Of a stretch of 64,000 nt of DNA, positions 22,441-33,238 are shown in pieces. The stretch is taken from assembly GCA_032433765.1 (NCBI GenBank), contig JAVIAB010000041.1:76282232-76346231 (forward strand), in the 5' to 3' direction. Under the pieces are notes generated by a model. It ran no database searches. It saw only the letters and a list, made by a program, of their open reading frames with translations, and was not told where the DNA came from. Every line of letters starts with the position of its first letter. Positions within the stretch are counted from its first letter, which is position 1. Origin of the DNA: Megaustenia siamemsis (taxonomy: Eukaryota > Mollusca > Gastropoda > Stylommatophora > Ariophantidae). Made by a program: the position numbers and the translations under genes.

Positions 22441-22960
22441 ATCATCATCAGGTGCCATTCCAGTTGGCATAGATGGTTATCTTTCTCCACATTTCTCGGT
22501 CCTCCATACATGTCATGATTTCAGTCTGTGATCTTTTATTAAGCCATTTAGATTTGGATAAACTGTTCATATTTCATCTCTTACTTTGGTCTGCTCTTAT
22601 TTACATTCATTCTGCTCATTGTTATAGTATTCTTAATTCCTTCTTTTCACATCACAAGTCCAATAAATAATGATTGTCTTTTCCTTTCGATTCTGATGAT
22701 GTTTCTGGCACCTCCAGCTCTTTTTAAATATTCTTCATAAGTAACTTTTGCTATCCATGGTATTTGTAGCAAATTTGTTATAACTTCATTAAAGTCACGA
22801 TTTTCAAAATCTGTTCTTATCTGTTCTACCCTGTTCTTATCTCTTCTTAAAATCTTTGTTCTGATTCTATCACTCAAACTAAGTCTCCTTTCAGTCTTAT
22901 TCATACGGAGTATAAATTTATGTGAAATTTTTTTTTTAGGATATAATATCCAGTCATGTA
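22441..22960 (-). mobile_element. LINE I-like 3' fragment, minus strand
   Basis: Starts with ATTATCATCATCAGGTGCCA, the complement of a TGATGAT tail, then the complement of a W..M...TGMAPD-type LINE end. The frame 22,647-22,904 (LSLSDRIRTKILRRDKNRVE, VTYEEYLKRAGGARNIIRI) is the upstream part. Family placement is tentative. Confidence 0.5.
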
Positions 22961-22998
22961 CATTGTAAAGGGGAAAACATCATGATCATATCATGAGC

Positions 22999-23025
<27 letters not shown>
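22999..23025. repeat. (AT)n microsatellite
   Basis: Perfect TA run of about 26 bp within an AT-rich intron. Confidence 0.9.
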
Positions 23026-23029
<4 letters not shown>

Positions 23030-23261
23030 GATATATAAAATTATTATAATTCTTTATTCACACAGCAATTTGCATTTAGCAGCTCAATTTATTCATCTTC
23101 AGTATTTTGTTTGGGAGTGATTTTCAAAACTTTGACTTTTATGTAATTTGTAGACTTTTTTAAAATTTGTGTTTGTAGTCTTAAATCAGCTCTCCTAGAA
23201 ATCTCCATTACCGGCAAGCACCAAAAAATGGCAGGCTACTGAAATTTTAAAGTAGATTTAC

Positions 23262-25785
23262 ATTATTGAGTATCATCATCATCATGTGCCATACTTGTTG
23301 GAGTAGGCAAGCATTTCCTTCCACAATCTTCTATCCTCCATGCATCATAACAATTCTTTTGTTGACTGTTTACCATCCCATGACACCAAGATATCTTTAC
23401 CATCCCATGACACCAAGATATCTTTACCATCCCATGACACCAAGATATCTTTACCATCCCATGACACCAAGATATCTTTACCATCCCATGACACCAAGAT
23501 ATCTTTACCATCCCATGACACCAAGATATCTTTACCATCCCATGACACCAAGATATCTTTACCATCCCATGACACCAAGATATCTTTACCATCCCATGAC
23601 ACCAAGATATCTTTACCATCCCATGACACCAAGATATCTTTACCATCCCATGACACCAAGATATCTTTACCATCCCATGACACCAAGATATCTTTACCAT
23701 CCCATGACACCAAGATATCTTTACCATCCCATGACACCAAGATATCTTTACCATCCCATGACACCAAGATATCTTTACCATCCCATGACACCAAGATATC
23801 TTTACCATCCCATGACACCAAGATATCTTTACCATCCCATGACACCAAGATATCTTTACCATCCCATGACACCAAGATATCTTTACCATCCCATGACACC
23901 AAGATATCTTTACCATCCCATGACACCAAGATATCTTTACCATCCCATGACACCAAGATATCTTTACCATCCCATGACACCAAGATATCTTTACCATCCC
24001 ATGACACCAAGATATCTTTACCATCCCATGACACCAAGATATCTTTACCATCCCATGACACCAAGATATCTTTACCATCCCATGACACCAAGATATCTTT
24101 ACCATCCCATGACACCAAGATATCTTTACCATCCCATGACACCAAGATATCTTTACCATCCCATGACACCAAGATATCTTTACCATCCCATGACACCAAG
24201 ATATCTTTACCATCCCATGACACCAAGATATCTTTACCATCCCATGACACCAAGATATCTTTACCATCCCATGACACCAAGATATCTTTACCATCCCATG
24301 ACACCAAGATATCTTTACCATCCCATGACACCAAGATATCTTTACCATCCCATGACACCAAGATATCTTTACCATCCCATGACACCAAGATATCTTTACC
24401 ATCCCATGACACCAAGATATCTTTACCATCCCATGACACCAAGATATCTTTACCATCCCATGACACCAAGATATCTTTACCATCCCATGACACCAAGATA
24501 TCTTTACCATCCCATGACACCAAGATATCTTTACCATCCCATGACACCAAGATATCTTTACCATCCCATGACACCAAGATATCTTTACCATCCCATGACA
24601 CCAAGATATCTTTACCATCCCATGACACCAAGATATCTTTACCATCCCATGACACCAAGATATCTTTACCATCCCATGACACCAAGATATCTTTACCATC
24701 CCATGACACCAAGATATCTTTACCATCCCATGACACCAAGATATCTTTACCATCCCATGACACCAAGATATCTTTACCATCCCATGACACCAAGATATCT
24801 TTACCATCCCATGACACCAAGATATCTTTACCATCCCATGACACCAAGATATCTTTACCATCCCATGACACCAAGATATCTTTACCATCCCATGACACCA
24901 AGATATCTTTACCATCCCATGACACCAAGATATCTTTACCATCCCATGACACCAAGATATCTTTACCATCCCATGACACCAAGATATCTTTACCATCCCA
25001 TGACACCAAGATATCTTTACCATCCCATGACACCAAGATATCTTTACCATCCCATGACACCAAGATATCTTTACCATCCCATGACACCAAGATATCTTTA
25101 CCATCCCATGACACCAAGATATCTTTACCATCCCATGACACCAAGATATCTTTACCATCCCATGACACCAAGATATCTTTACCATCCCATGACACCAAGA
25201 TATCTTTACCATCCCATGACACCAAGATACCTTTACCATCCCATGACACCAAGATATCTTTACCATCCCATGACACCAAGATATTTACCATCCCATGACA
25301 CCAAGATATCTTTACCATCCCATGACACCAAGATATCTTTACCATCCCATGACACCAAGATATCTTTACCATCCCATGACACCAAGATATCTTTACCATC
25401 CCATGACACCAAGATATCTTTACCATCCCATGACACCAAGATATCTTTACCATCCCATGACACCAAGATATCTTTACCATCCCATGACACCAAGATATCT
25501 TTACCATCCCATGACACCAAGATATCTTTACCATCCCATGACACCAAGATATCTTTACCATCCCATGACACCAAGATATCTTTACCATCCCATGACACCA
25601 AGATATCCTTACCATCCCATGACACCAAGATATCTTTACCATCCCATGACACCAAGATATCTTTACCATCCCATGACACCAAGATATCTTTACCATCCCA
25701 TGACACAAAGATATATATTATTTTTTCTCTTTGTTGTCCACAATCTCTCTTTCCCTTTATTTTTACAGCTGTAACCAAGTTAGGA
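23262..25785 (-). mobile_element. LINE I 3' end invaded by a 27-bp tandem expansion
   Basis: Left flank (23,262-23,369: CATCATCATCATGTGCCATA, CTTCTATCCTCCATGCATCA) and right flank (25,715-25,785: CTCTTTGTTGTCCACAATCT, GCTGTAACCAAGTTAGGAGG) are the two halves of a LINE end found uninterrupted at 31,438-31,640 and 47,588-47,790. The 2.3-kb array sits at the same place where those copies have a single 27-bp segment. Confidence 0.85.
23370..25714. repeat. 27-bp satellite array, about 86 nearly identical copies
   Basis: The unit is TACCATCCCATGACACCAAG plus ATATCTT. The first roughly 1.85 kb shows no variation I can find. Variants occur only in the last 500 bp: a C at about 25,230, a 2-bp deletion near 25,284, and a C near 25,607. 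Being 27 bp, the array is open in multiple frames on both strands (for example KDILVSWDG on minus). It lies in the intron between CUB exons C3 and A4. Confidence 0.97.
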
Positions 25786-26040
25786 GGAGATCAATGAGCT
25801 TTTCTTTGCAGATGTTCAGGCACTAATACATGGAAAAATAGAAGACCTACAAAATCATTTAAATAAACTCAACATCACAAGCCCAAAATACAACATGAAA
25901 ATCAACATCAACAAAACAGAAGTCATGTCTGTTGCCAAAGAAAAACAGAACATCAACATAACTATAGAAGGCACGCAACTAAAACAAGTATATGAATTCA
26001 AATATCTAAGAAATCTAGTCAGGTTGGGTAATTTTACCTG
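25786..26040 (+). mobile_element. LINE G fragment (RT catalytic region, plus strand)
   Basis: AGATCAATGAGCTTTTCTTTGCAGATG onward reads NELLFFADVQALIH, then DLQNHLNKLNI and YNMKININKTEVMSVAKEKQ, matching the intact copy at 61,855-62,060. The catalytic FADD has become FADV. It abuts the flank of the satellite-bearing LINE. Confidence 0.75.
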
Positions 26041-26340
26041 CTACGGTATGCAGTAAACAGTACAACCTGCAGCTGCCCTGCTGCCATGCAGGTATGCCTG
26101 GGAGAGTAAAAGGCTAAGGGAGGGCACCCCAAAGTAAAACAACCTCACTGCCTTGTGGGTGAGACTTTTTAGTCAAAGGCTAGTGGTGCCAACAGCAAAC
26201 AAACCAATGGAAGGCAACAGAAAACCACCATAGTAATTTCTTTGTACAGTCATGAATTGCCACAGTATTAGAAATCGCGACAACAATGTTAAGGGGGATT
26301 CCAATGGAAAACCCTCATTCGTCATCAAGCTACTGTAAGC
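26041..26340. other. LINE 5' non-coding-like stretch
   Basis: GC-richer sequence (for example GCAGCTGCCCTGCTGCCATG) directly before an endonuclease domain on the same strand. Plausibly the 5' untranslated region of that LINE; no coding evidence. Confidence 0.4.
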
Positions 26341-26861
26341 AAAATAAAGATAAAACAGACCCTAAAGATAGGTACTTGGAATGTGAGAACACTCATTTTG
26401 GGTAAACTGGAAAACATCAAACAGGAAATTAAAAGAATGGGTTTACAATTACTGGGGCTTTGCGCACACTGAGATACACTGGATCAGGGGAGATATATTC
26501 TGATGAACATAAAATAATCTATTCTGGAGGTACTGAACACCAAAGAGGGTAGGTATCATCTTGGATGCAGAAAGAGCAAGAACAGTGAAAGGCTTTTAAC
26601 CCAATATCTGACAGAGTCCTTTTAGTGAAATTGAATGGAAAGACAATAGACATAAATCTTATACAAGTTTATGCACCAACAGCAGACAGTCTAGAGGAAA
26701 CAATTGGTGAATTTTACAACGAGTTAAATGAGGCACTTTGAGAAAGCAAATCCCATGAAAAGACCATAATTCTAGGGGATCTTAACGCAAAAGTAGGAAA
26801 GGAAAGAGTTGAGGAAGTAGTTGGTCATTATGGCTTAGGCGAGAGGAATGAAAGAGGTGAC
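26341..26861 (+). pseudogene. LINE AP-type endonuclease domain, broken
   Basis: Motifs in order: LGTWNVRTLILGKLENIKQE (catalytic Asn start), IIYSGGTEHQRG, VLLVKLNGKTIDINLIQVYA, then EKTIILGDLNAKVGKERVEE and HYGLGERNERGD. It is interrupted by stops and frame changes and ends abruptly at 26,861 against an opposite-strand LINE fragment. Proteins of this kind are often labelled craniofacial development protein 2-like, but the context is a retrotransposon. Confidence 0.75.
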
Positions 26862-27010
26862 TTTCAACATTCTTCTAAGAAAGTCCATCTCTATGGCCTC
26901 TAGTCGTCTTTTAATTTGTTTGTTTATTGTCCATGATTTGCTTCCATACTTCATATTTGGCTCTGTATAGCACCAATGAATTCTCATTCTCACTTCTATT
27001 GAACAAATTT
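26862..27010 (-). mobile_element. LINE I-like fragment, minus strand
   Basis: CAACATTCTTCTAAGAAAGT and TTTGTTTATTGTCCATGATT are diverged forms of the sequence at 47,905-47,990, complement of the LINE I thumb region. Together with the preceding endonuclease it forms a head-to-head junction. Confidence 0.6.
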
Positions 27011-27066
27011 ATTGATTATTCTAATTTAAAAAAAAAAAAAATGTGTGTCCATGCCGACAGCTTTAC

Positions 27067-27228
27067 CTGATCTATCCTGGGATGAATACTCAAATTTGAA
27101 GCCGTTGTAGTTGTTCAATGAATTAGAATGAAATAAAACAGTCATGTAGCTGCCAGTGCTCATTATCCTAGTTGTGTTTGAAACTCTGCCACATAATACA
27201 TCAATTTGGGATGAAGACTTGCTGTATC
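27067..27228 (-). CDS. CUB gene, exon C3 (end of third CUB domain)
   Basis: The 162-bp exon lies between acceptor CACCCCTAG and donor GTAAAGC on the minus strand. It encodes YSKSSSQIDVLCGRVSN, then MTVLFHSNSLNNYNGFKFEY: the third CUB cysteine (LCG), the S.SN..T.IM.TGS strand and the F.S......GF.F.Y end of the fold. It enters and leaves in phase 1, and is one codon longer than C1 and C2. Confidence 0.9.
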
Positions 27229-28489
27229 CTAGGGGTGGTAAGAATGATATATGAATGTCACTTGAGTTTATTAAACTCTATTTACTTTATATGAGTATTT
27301 GAAATTCAATGCAATGTTTTTTTTCTCAATGTATTGAACATTTCACCCTAAACTTACTACATTTATATCACTTGTTTGACATTTTAAAAACTTTAATACA
27401 GTTCTATTTAATTTGTATAATTATATTGCCTGGACATAGTTTATGGTTGCTAATTAAAATTCTTAGACCATTAAGTGTCTGTTTATTAAAACATGTTTGG
27501 CCAAGTATATTCTATATTTCTTGTGTATACATACCATGATAAAAACACCATAAATTATTTGTGTAATTTGCTTTTTTAGCAGTGCACAGCTGTGCAGGCA
27601 TTTTGCATGGGTGAAACCATGGTTGGTGTACTTAAGTACTAGCATGAGGGTTCAGGGTTCAAATGTCAGTTACAAAACCTTTTTGTGACCTAAGAAATGT
27701 TCTTGTGATCCAACCAGCCCCTTTTTTGGGTGCTGGAGATATTCTCTGGGAAGGAAAAAGAAGCAAGGATGGGACCTGGCAGCCCAACCTCACGAAGCTG
27801 AGGCTTATAATAAAGGAAGTCACTGACATTGCATACCACATCAGCAGTTGCGATGGGACTATCTTTTTGAATATCATTTAAATAATAATTTGAATTCTCA
27901 GAATATGAATTTCAATATAAGAATCTGCTAGATGGATCCACCAAAAAGCAATTGATCAAACAATTTTGCACCTGATATCTTAAAGTGAACTGGACATTTC
28001 AATTCACACTCTTCTGCCACAACTTACTTATGTTCTTTACTTAAAGCAATCAGCAGTTCAACTCATTAAAAAAATAAAATATGTTTTCCATTTTATAAAA
28101 AAACATTTAAATCTTCTATTGACATAATAAATAGGAGTCAAAAAGAGTATTTAATGACATTCATATACATAATAAATAGGAGTCAAAAAGAGTATTTCAT
28201 GACATTCACATACATAATAAATAGGAGTCAAAAAGAGTATTTCATGAGATTCATATCTCTGTTTTTATTAAACAGTAAGTTCTTTGCACTGTGTTTGAAA
28301 TTGATATAATCATGAAAATACCTTAAAGCAATTTTAGAAAGTTGATTACACATTTTAAAGTGTGAAAATTTAACACTAATATTCCCTATTTGGCCTATGA
28401 CCCCATAGTTAACTTACAACACAGTCCCACATTAGTGATAACATAAAATAAATCGTTGCTAATATAAACAACATAAAAATTATCCCGAC
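27229..28489. other. Intron of the CUB gene with a possible SINE-like segment and short tandem repeat
   Basis: 27,590-27,880 holds GGGTTCAGGGTTCAAATGTC, which resembles a degenerate B-box of a tRNA-derived SINE, followed by a 200-bp GC-richer body. The A-box is unconvincing. 28,121-28,255 is a 45-bp unit (AATAAATAGGAGTCAAAAAG...) in three copies. The rest is AT-rich intron. Confidence 0.4.
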
Positions 28490-29069
28490 AATTATCAGCA
28501 CAAACACAAATTTAGACTATTCAAATCAAATGTACTATCAACCCTTACGTATGCGTGTGAAAGCTGGAAAACAACAAGAGATATAGAAACAAAGTTGAAC
28601 GCATTCGAAAATAAATGTCTAAGGAAAATACTTGCTATAGCGTGGAACGAATTCAAAACAAACGAGGAAATTAGAGAAATCACCAATCAACCACTAATAT
28701 CTTCAGTAATAAAGAAAAGACGATGGCCATATGTTGTACATGTGATGAGAAGAGATAATAACCGAATTACAAAGCAGGCCCTCATATGGGAAACAACAGG
28801 TAAGAGAAAAAGAGGAAGACCCAGGGAGACACTGAGAAGAACATTGATGAGAGAGGCAAGAGCAACAGGATTCGGCTCCCTCAATGAGATAGAGCTGCTT
28901 GCACAGAACAATGAGATAGAGCTGCTTGCACAGAACAGAGACAAATGGCGAGATTTGATAAAATATCTTTAAAACAAAACTGCTAGAACAAAAATTCAAA
29001 TATGAGAAGGTGTATCTTGGTCTACGCCCTATGAGCCGGCAATGGCTCAAAAGGTCAATAGATAGATAG
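28490..29069 (+). mobile_element. LINE C copy 2, 3' part, plus strand
   Basis: Frame 28,595-28,972 reads MNAFENKCLRKILAIAWNEF, KKRRWPYVVHVMRRDNNRIT, KRKRGRPRETLRRTLMREAR and ends YL. It contains an internal duplication of 30 bp (EIELLAQN repeated) at 28,883-28,936. The tail is (ATAG)n at 29,057-29,070, the same tail as copies 1 and 3. It is 5'-truncated within the thumb domain. Confidence 0.85.
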
Positions 29070-29412
29070 AATGATAAATATTCAAATAGTTAATCTCTTT
29101 CATTTCAATGTATAAAAAAGAGCTTTGACATTTTTTAATAGTGGCCATGTACAATTTGCAATGTCTGCAAAGAAATATATGACAACAATTAAGGTATATT
29201 GCTGTTACTAATGTACACTCCAGTGATAGAGACTCATTGATTCAATACTTTTTTATTATCCCCTTTTACCCCAAATCCCATAAACTTTGATAAGTTTTAT
29301 TATTAACGTATTTATTAGCTGGTGTTGCTTATGTAAAACTGCTGATCATTGAAAGGTATAAATGTTGCCATAATGAAATATCAAAAAGTACAATAATGTT
29401 TAATAAGTTTAC

Positions 29413-29540
29413 CATCATAACAAGTCACATAATCATTACGGCAATATGACAACACTCCTTCAGTGTAGAAATCCAATGGCCTCAATATAACCACATTTGA
29501 GGTTAAATTAGTTGAGATACGCCACTGGCAGTCCAAATTA
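29413..29540 (-). CDS. CUB gene, exon B3
   Basis: The 128-bp exon lies between acceptor TCTTTGCAG and donor GTAAACTT. It encodes NLDCQWRISTNLTSNVVILR and a DFYTEG..SYCRNDYVTCYD end: the CUB NC.W.I motif, the V.L...DF strand and the C..DYV...DG acidic turn. Entry is phase 2, exit phase 1. It is one codon longer than B1 and B2. The VTCYDG end carries a Cys where the sister exons have Ile (VSIYDG), giving an extra, unpaired cysteine. Confidence 0.9.
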
Positions 29541-29874
29541 CTGCAAAGAGATATTAACAGAATGTTGTAAGTTTATTGCCAAGTAAAACAACTTATGGTA
29601 ACATTTTTAAATGACAAATTATGTTTTATTATTAAATGCAGCACATTAGAAACATGACCTATATATAACATAATGTTTCAATTGTATGAGTATTTGTACA
29701 AAATGCATCATTAGCTAAATAATAAGTACAGTATTTAAGCCTGTTTTTTTTTTTTTAATGAGACATTCAAAGTTCATAGCACAAAGTTTACATTAGTAGA
29801 TCAAGTTACAAACTCCTGCTCGTTGGCATTCCTTATATTTAAAAATATTAATTACAATAATGTGTTGCTCTTAC

Positions 29875-29956
29875 TTTGGATAATTATTGGGGTAACCAGG
29901 TGAGGTGAAGTACTTTGCAGTTTCGGTGGCCAACAGAACATTATTTTTACATTGAG
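29875..29956 (-). CDS. CUB gene, exon A3 (start of third CUB domain)
   Basis: The 82-bp exon lies between acceptor TGTTGCAG and donor GTAAGAG. It encodes QCKNNVLLATETAKYF, then TSPGYPNNYP, the classic CUB SPGYPNNYP motif. Entry is phase 1, exit phase 2, matching A1, A2 and A4. The first Cys sits in QCK rather than the usual CG. Confidence 0.92.
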
Positions 29957-30574
29957 CTGCAACACAGATACATTGTTTGATATATTAATAGGTAACATCT
30001 GTCCATGTATAAATATTAGTAAATGATGTTATATTTTATTAGATAAAACATGTGTATGGAGATAGAGTCATGTATATATTTTATGCTTTTTTCTGTCGCT
30101 GCTGCTGTTAATCTTCTATACTCAGCATATCACCTAGGAGACATGAATGAGTTGTCTCCAAAACACAAATGGCCACCAGGAGATCTTCAAAATGCCCTAA
30201 AGTTTGTCTGTTCAACATTTTTCATGGGATCACATTTCTATCCTTCAAATCACATATTTGTTTATAGAATGTTCTAGAATTTAGGTCCAAGTTAGGCATG
30301 TACAAGCCATGGTCTGTGTTGCTTGTAATCTGTGCAAGTATGTAGTGAATTTGTAATGACTTGTTTAGAGCATTGTGGTCAATTGTTCTTTTTCAGGTTT
30401 AGAATGGCATCTTGGGGATATAAACTATTTTTTTTTTATTCTCCATTCATTTTTATGCTCTTCTTTTATTACTGGTTAATCCTTTCACATGTATGGTCTT
30501 TGGCATCTTAACAGTTGCTATCAAGCAATCATAACTTGTCAGTATTTTAGTAATATATTAGTGTATTATGCAGG
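29957..30574. other. Intron sequence of the CUB gene
   Basis: AT-rich; a 75-residue plus-strand open frame at 30,050-30,277 has no recognisable features. Nothing else supported. Confidence 0.45.
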
Positions 30575-30870
30575 ATACTGAGCAGCTTCTCTCATGGCTG
30601 AATTTGCCAATATTGAATAGAGATATCCAACTACAGAATGAGCAAGATACATTTGTGGTGCTGCATCTTCTTTCTCCTGTACCTTTTGTCTACTGATTTT
30701 AACATCATTTCTTCTTTGAATACTGCTGTGCTGCTTTTTATTTTTCAAGTGCCAGATTTTTCACATTTCTTTCACTAATTGAGATTTCCCTCAAACAAAC
30801 TGCACCAAGATCCTTATACCTTAAAACTAGTCTGCCCTTTGGTCTCTCTGCATCCTTACATTCTCTACAA
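30575..30870 (-). mobile_element. LINE F 3' fragment
   Basis: GAGCAGCTTCTCTCATGGCT and following sequence match 37,850-38,130 and 54,240-54,530, where the minus strand encodes the LINE F C-terminus. This copy is heavily diverged. Confidence 0.6.
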
Positions 30871-31437
30871 AATAATTGAAATAATAACCTAGGATGAATA
30901 CTTTATAGGATATTAAATTATGTGGCAAAATGTACATCATCTGCATAGTCTATTCTTTCGGGTGTGCAAAACAATGAATAAGTGGCATGAATATTTGAAT
31001 TGCATAACAAGATGCCAAAATGAATATTAAAGTAATAAACATATAATCTTTCCTACAAGAAAACATTTTAAAAAAACTAGAAATACATATGGAATGCAGC
31101 TACACTGGTTGTAACTAACATAATTATTGAAATAAAACACTTTTGGTGATGTCTGTCAATAAAGTTATCAATAAAAGAGTAAAAACTCACACAATAATTA
31201 AGATGTAGATAAACTGATTAAAACCTTGATTAAAACAAAGTCTACTTAACAGTAACAATAAATAAATCATTAATTGCAACTTTATTGTTCCTGAATTCAG
31301 AATATTCTGCATGTATTGTCCTCAATCATCCCACCATCATAAAGTACAAATGCTACTGCTGTTATTGTATCTAGCTATCTTCCCCATGTAAACTTGTGCC
31401 AGTAGATGTCAATGGTAATAAGAAGACTACGCTCATC
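30871..31437. other. Intron sequence of the CUB gene
   Basis: AT-rich, no supported feature. Confidence 0.5.
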
Positions 31438-31700
31438 ATCATGTGACATACCAGTTGGCGTAGGTGATCATGTCCCTCCACAATCTTCTATCTACAGTGC
31501 ATTGTATCAGTTCTGTTGTTGACTGTTTTCCATGCCATGACACCAAGCTATCCAGTATTTTCTCTCTTTGTCATCCACGATCTCTCTTTCCTTTTATTTT
31601 GCCAGTTGTAACCAAGTATTCCAACTTTCCTCTTCTCATGATGTGCCCGAAAAACGTTGATTGCTTCTTTCTAATATTTTTTAAGAGCTCCCTTTTACAC
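31438..31700 (-). mobile_element. LINE I 3' end with the unexpanded 27-bp seed
   Basis: CATCATCATGTGACATACCA is the tail complement. 31,526-31,552 holds a single copy of the segment that became the 27-bp satellite at 23,370-25,714 (TTTTCCATGCCATGACACCA then AGCTATC). The sequence then continues into CAGTATTTTCTCTCTTTGTC as in the satellite's right flank. Confidence 0.85.
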
Positions 31701-31808
31701 TATGGTGTAAAAACTGATGATATCATGATTCAATTTCATTTTAATGTCAAGTTGACTAATGGCTATCCCTGTCCATCTTATTTTCATTAAAAATGTTAAT
31801 ATTATTAC

Positions 31809-31967
31809 CTGCCATGGTCATGGACGAGTACTGGAATTTGAAACCCATGAAGTTATCCACTAAATTAGAATGAAACACAACAGTCATGGAGGTGCCAGTG
31901 CTTGTGAATATTTTATTTGATCTTGAGCCACACAATAAATCAATTCTTTCAGAACTGCTGCTGTTAC
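31809..31967 (-). CDS. CUB gene, exon C2 (end of second CUB domain)
   Basis: The 159-bp exon lies between acceptor TTGCTTCAG and donor GTAATAAT. It encodes NSSSSERIDLLCGSRSNKIF, then MTVVFHSNLVDNFMGFKFQY: LCG cysteine, TSTGTSMTVVFHS strand and the GFKFQY terminal CUB strand. Phases are 1 and 1. Paralogous to C1 and C3. Confidence 0.93.
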
Positions 31968-32083
31968 CTGAAGCAACAAATTCATAAATGCATTTTGAGA
32001 GCCCTATCTGCATTTACTTGGTTGTTGGTTGTTATTTATAAATAGGTATCTGACACTTATACTGGTCAAGGAAGGAAAAACAT

Positions 32084-32086
<3 letters not shown>

Positions 32087-32139
<53 letters not shown>
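32087..32139. repeat. (GA)n microsatellite
   Basis: About 26 GA units. Unlike the other GA tracts here, its left flank does not match the family D 3' end, so I do not link it to that element. Confidence 0.9.
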
Positions 32140-32142
<3 letters not shown>

Positions 32143-32449
32143 TGAGCATTGCATTGCACTGGCAGAAAAAAAAAATGTATACATACAGGATCATCTTGAC
32201 CCATTGCATGGGATCCACGGTGTGGGCAGGTTTCTGCTGACAACTTTGCTCGGGCAGCGGCCATATTAATGGCCCTCTCTTTTCAATTTTAACTGACAAA
32301 AGTTCTTTAATTTGTATGAATGAACACGAGACTTCCTGTTTATTACCATTATCCTAGATGGATGGACATCGGATCTCACTACTCAAGAGATCAGGGTAGG
32401 ATAACGTTATAAAGAAACCATGGATTAATTGTTTTTAATTTTGAAAAAT

Positions 32450-32540
32450 CACCACCGCTTCTTTTAGGTTATGAACCTGGGTCCTTCCTATTCTGAGGCT
32501 GACGTCATACCTCAAGACTACCCAGCCTCCCAAATATTAT
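32450..32540 (-). other. tRNA-like sequence (degenerate tRNA or tRNA-derived SINE head)
   Basis: On the minus strand TAGTCTTGAGG (32,510-32,520) fits the A-box with one mismatch and GGTTCATAACC (32,467-32,477) is close to the B-box GGTTCRANNCC, 32 nt apart as in a tRNA. The T-stem pairs only partly and the acceptor stem does not close well, so a functional tRNA is unlikely. Confidence 0.4.
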
Positions 32541-33238
32541 CCAATGGGAAAATCTAAGCAGAGATTAGCAAAAGATATTGTAAAGCAAACCAAATGATTG
32601 TGTGATTAGGTAAAATATTACAGAAAAAACATGCACAATTTAATTCAATGAGAGCACTACATCAAACAATATTTCTATCAACATTCTGCTATCACTGCCA
32701 AACTTATTCATTTGTGTTAAAAAATAATAATCTGGATGATTAAACTGAAGTGAAATGCTGAAATAGATACTGAATATGAAAGAAAAAGACAGAGTTAGAA
32801 ATGATGATATGTGAAAGTGTTGGAGTAACAACATTACTGAGACTATTCAGAAACAACACATTAAAATGTTTGGATATATAACACATAGATCACCACCAGA
32901 ATGCATCTCCCAGATAATTTTATCACTCACATGTGACATGTTAGAAAGAGGGAAAAGGCAGACCAAGATGATGATGAATTAATGAAATAGCAGACATGAC
33001 ATTGGACACCACTCAGGAGACTCATTATAGAGCATTTACTCTCAACACTCCATTTTTTCCTCAATGATGGAAATCAACACATGTAGAGAAATATAAAAAA
33101 ATAAACAGGTAGAAATTCAGATATTGAAAGTTACAATCAGGTTATATAGACGTTTTATATAAACATAATTTTATATAAAATGTAATGTTTACTTGACAAA
33201 TAAAACAACAATATAACAACAAAGCATGTTTAATGTAC
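32541..33238. other. Intron sequence of the CUB gene
   Basis: AT-rich, with remnants resembling an old LINE thumb region near 32,850-32,970 (plus strand, CCACCAGAATGCATCTCCC), too diverged to place. Confidence 0.4.

Noticed and set aside
23370..25714. CRISPR array
   Set aside because: Units are contiguous with no spacers between repeats, in an intron-bearing animal genome.
23263..25797. Open frames of 650-840 residues on both strands
   Set aside because: They are by-products of a 27-bp period without stops; no start context, no homology, and equal openness on both strands.
27590..27880. Confident tRNA-derived SINE
   Set aside because: Only a B-box-like string is visible; the A-box and tail are not convincing, so it is noted only inside the intron entry.
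32087..32139. Another GA-tailed family D insertion
   Set aside because: The sequence before the GA tract lacks the shared 3' end (ACAGCTGACTTCATG..GATCGCAGAG) seen at the other sites.
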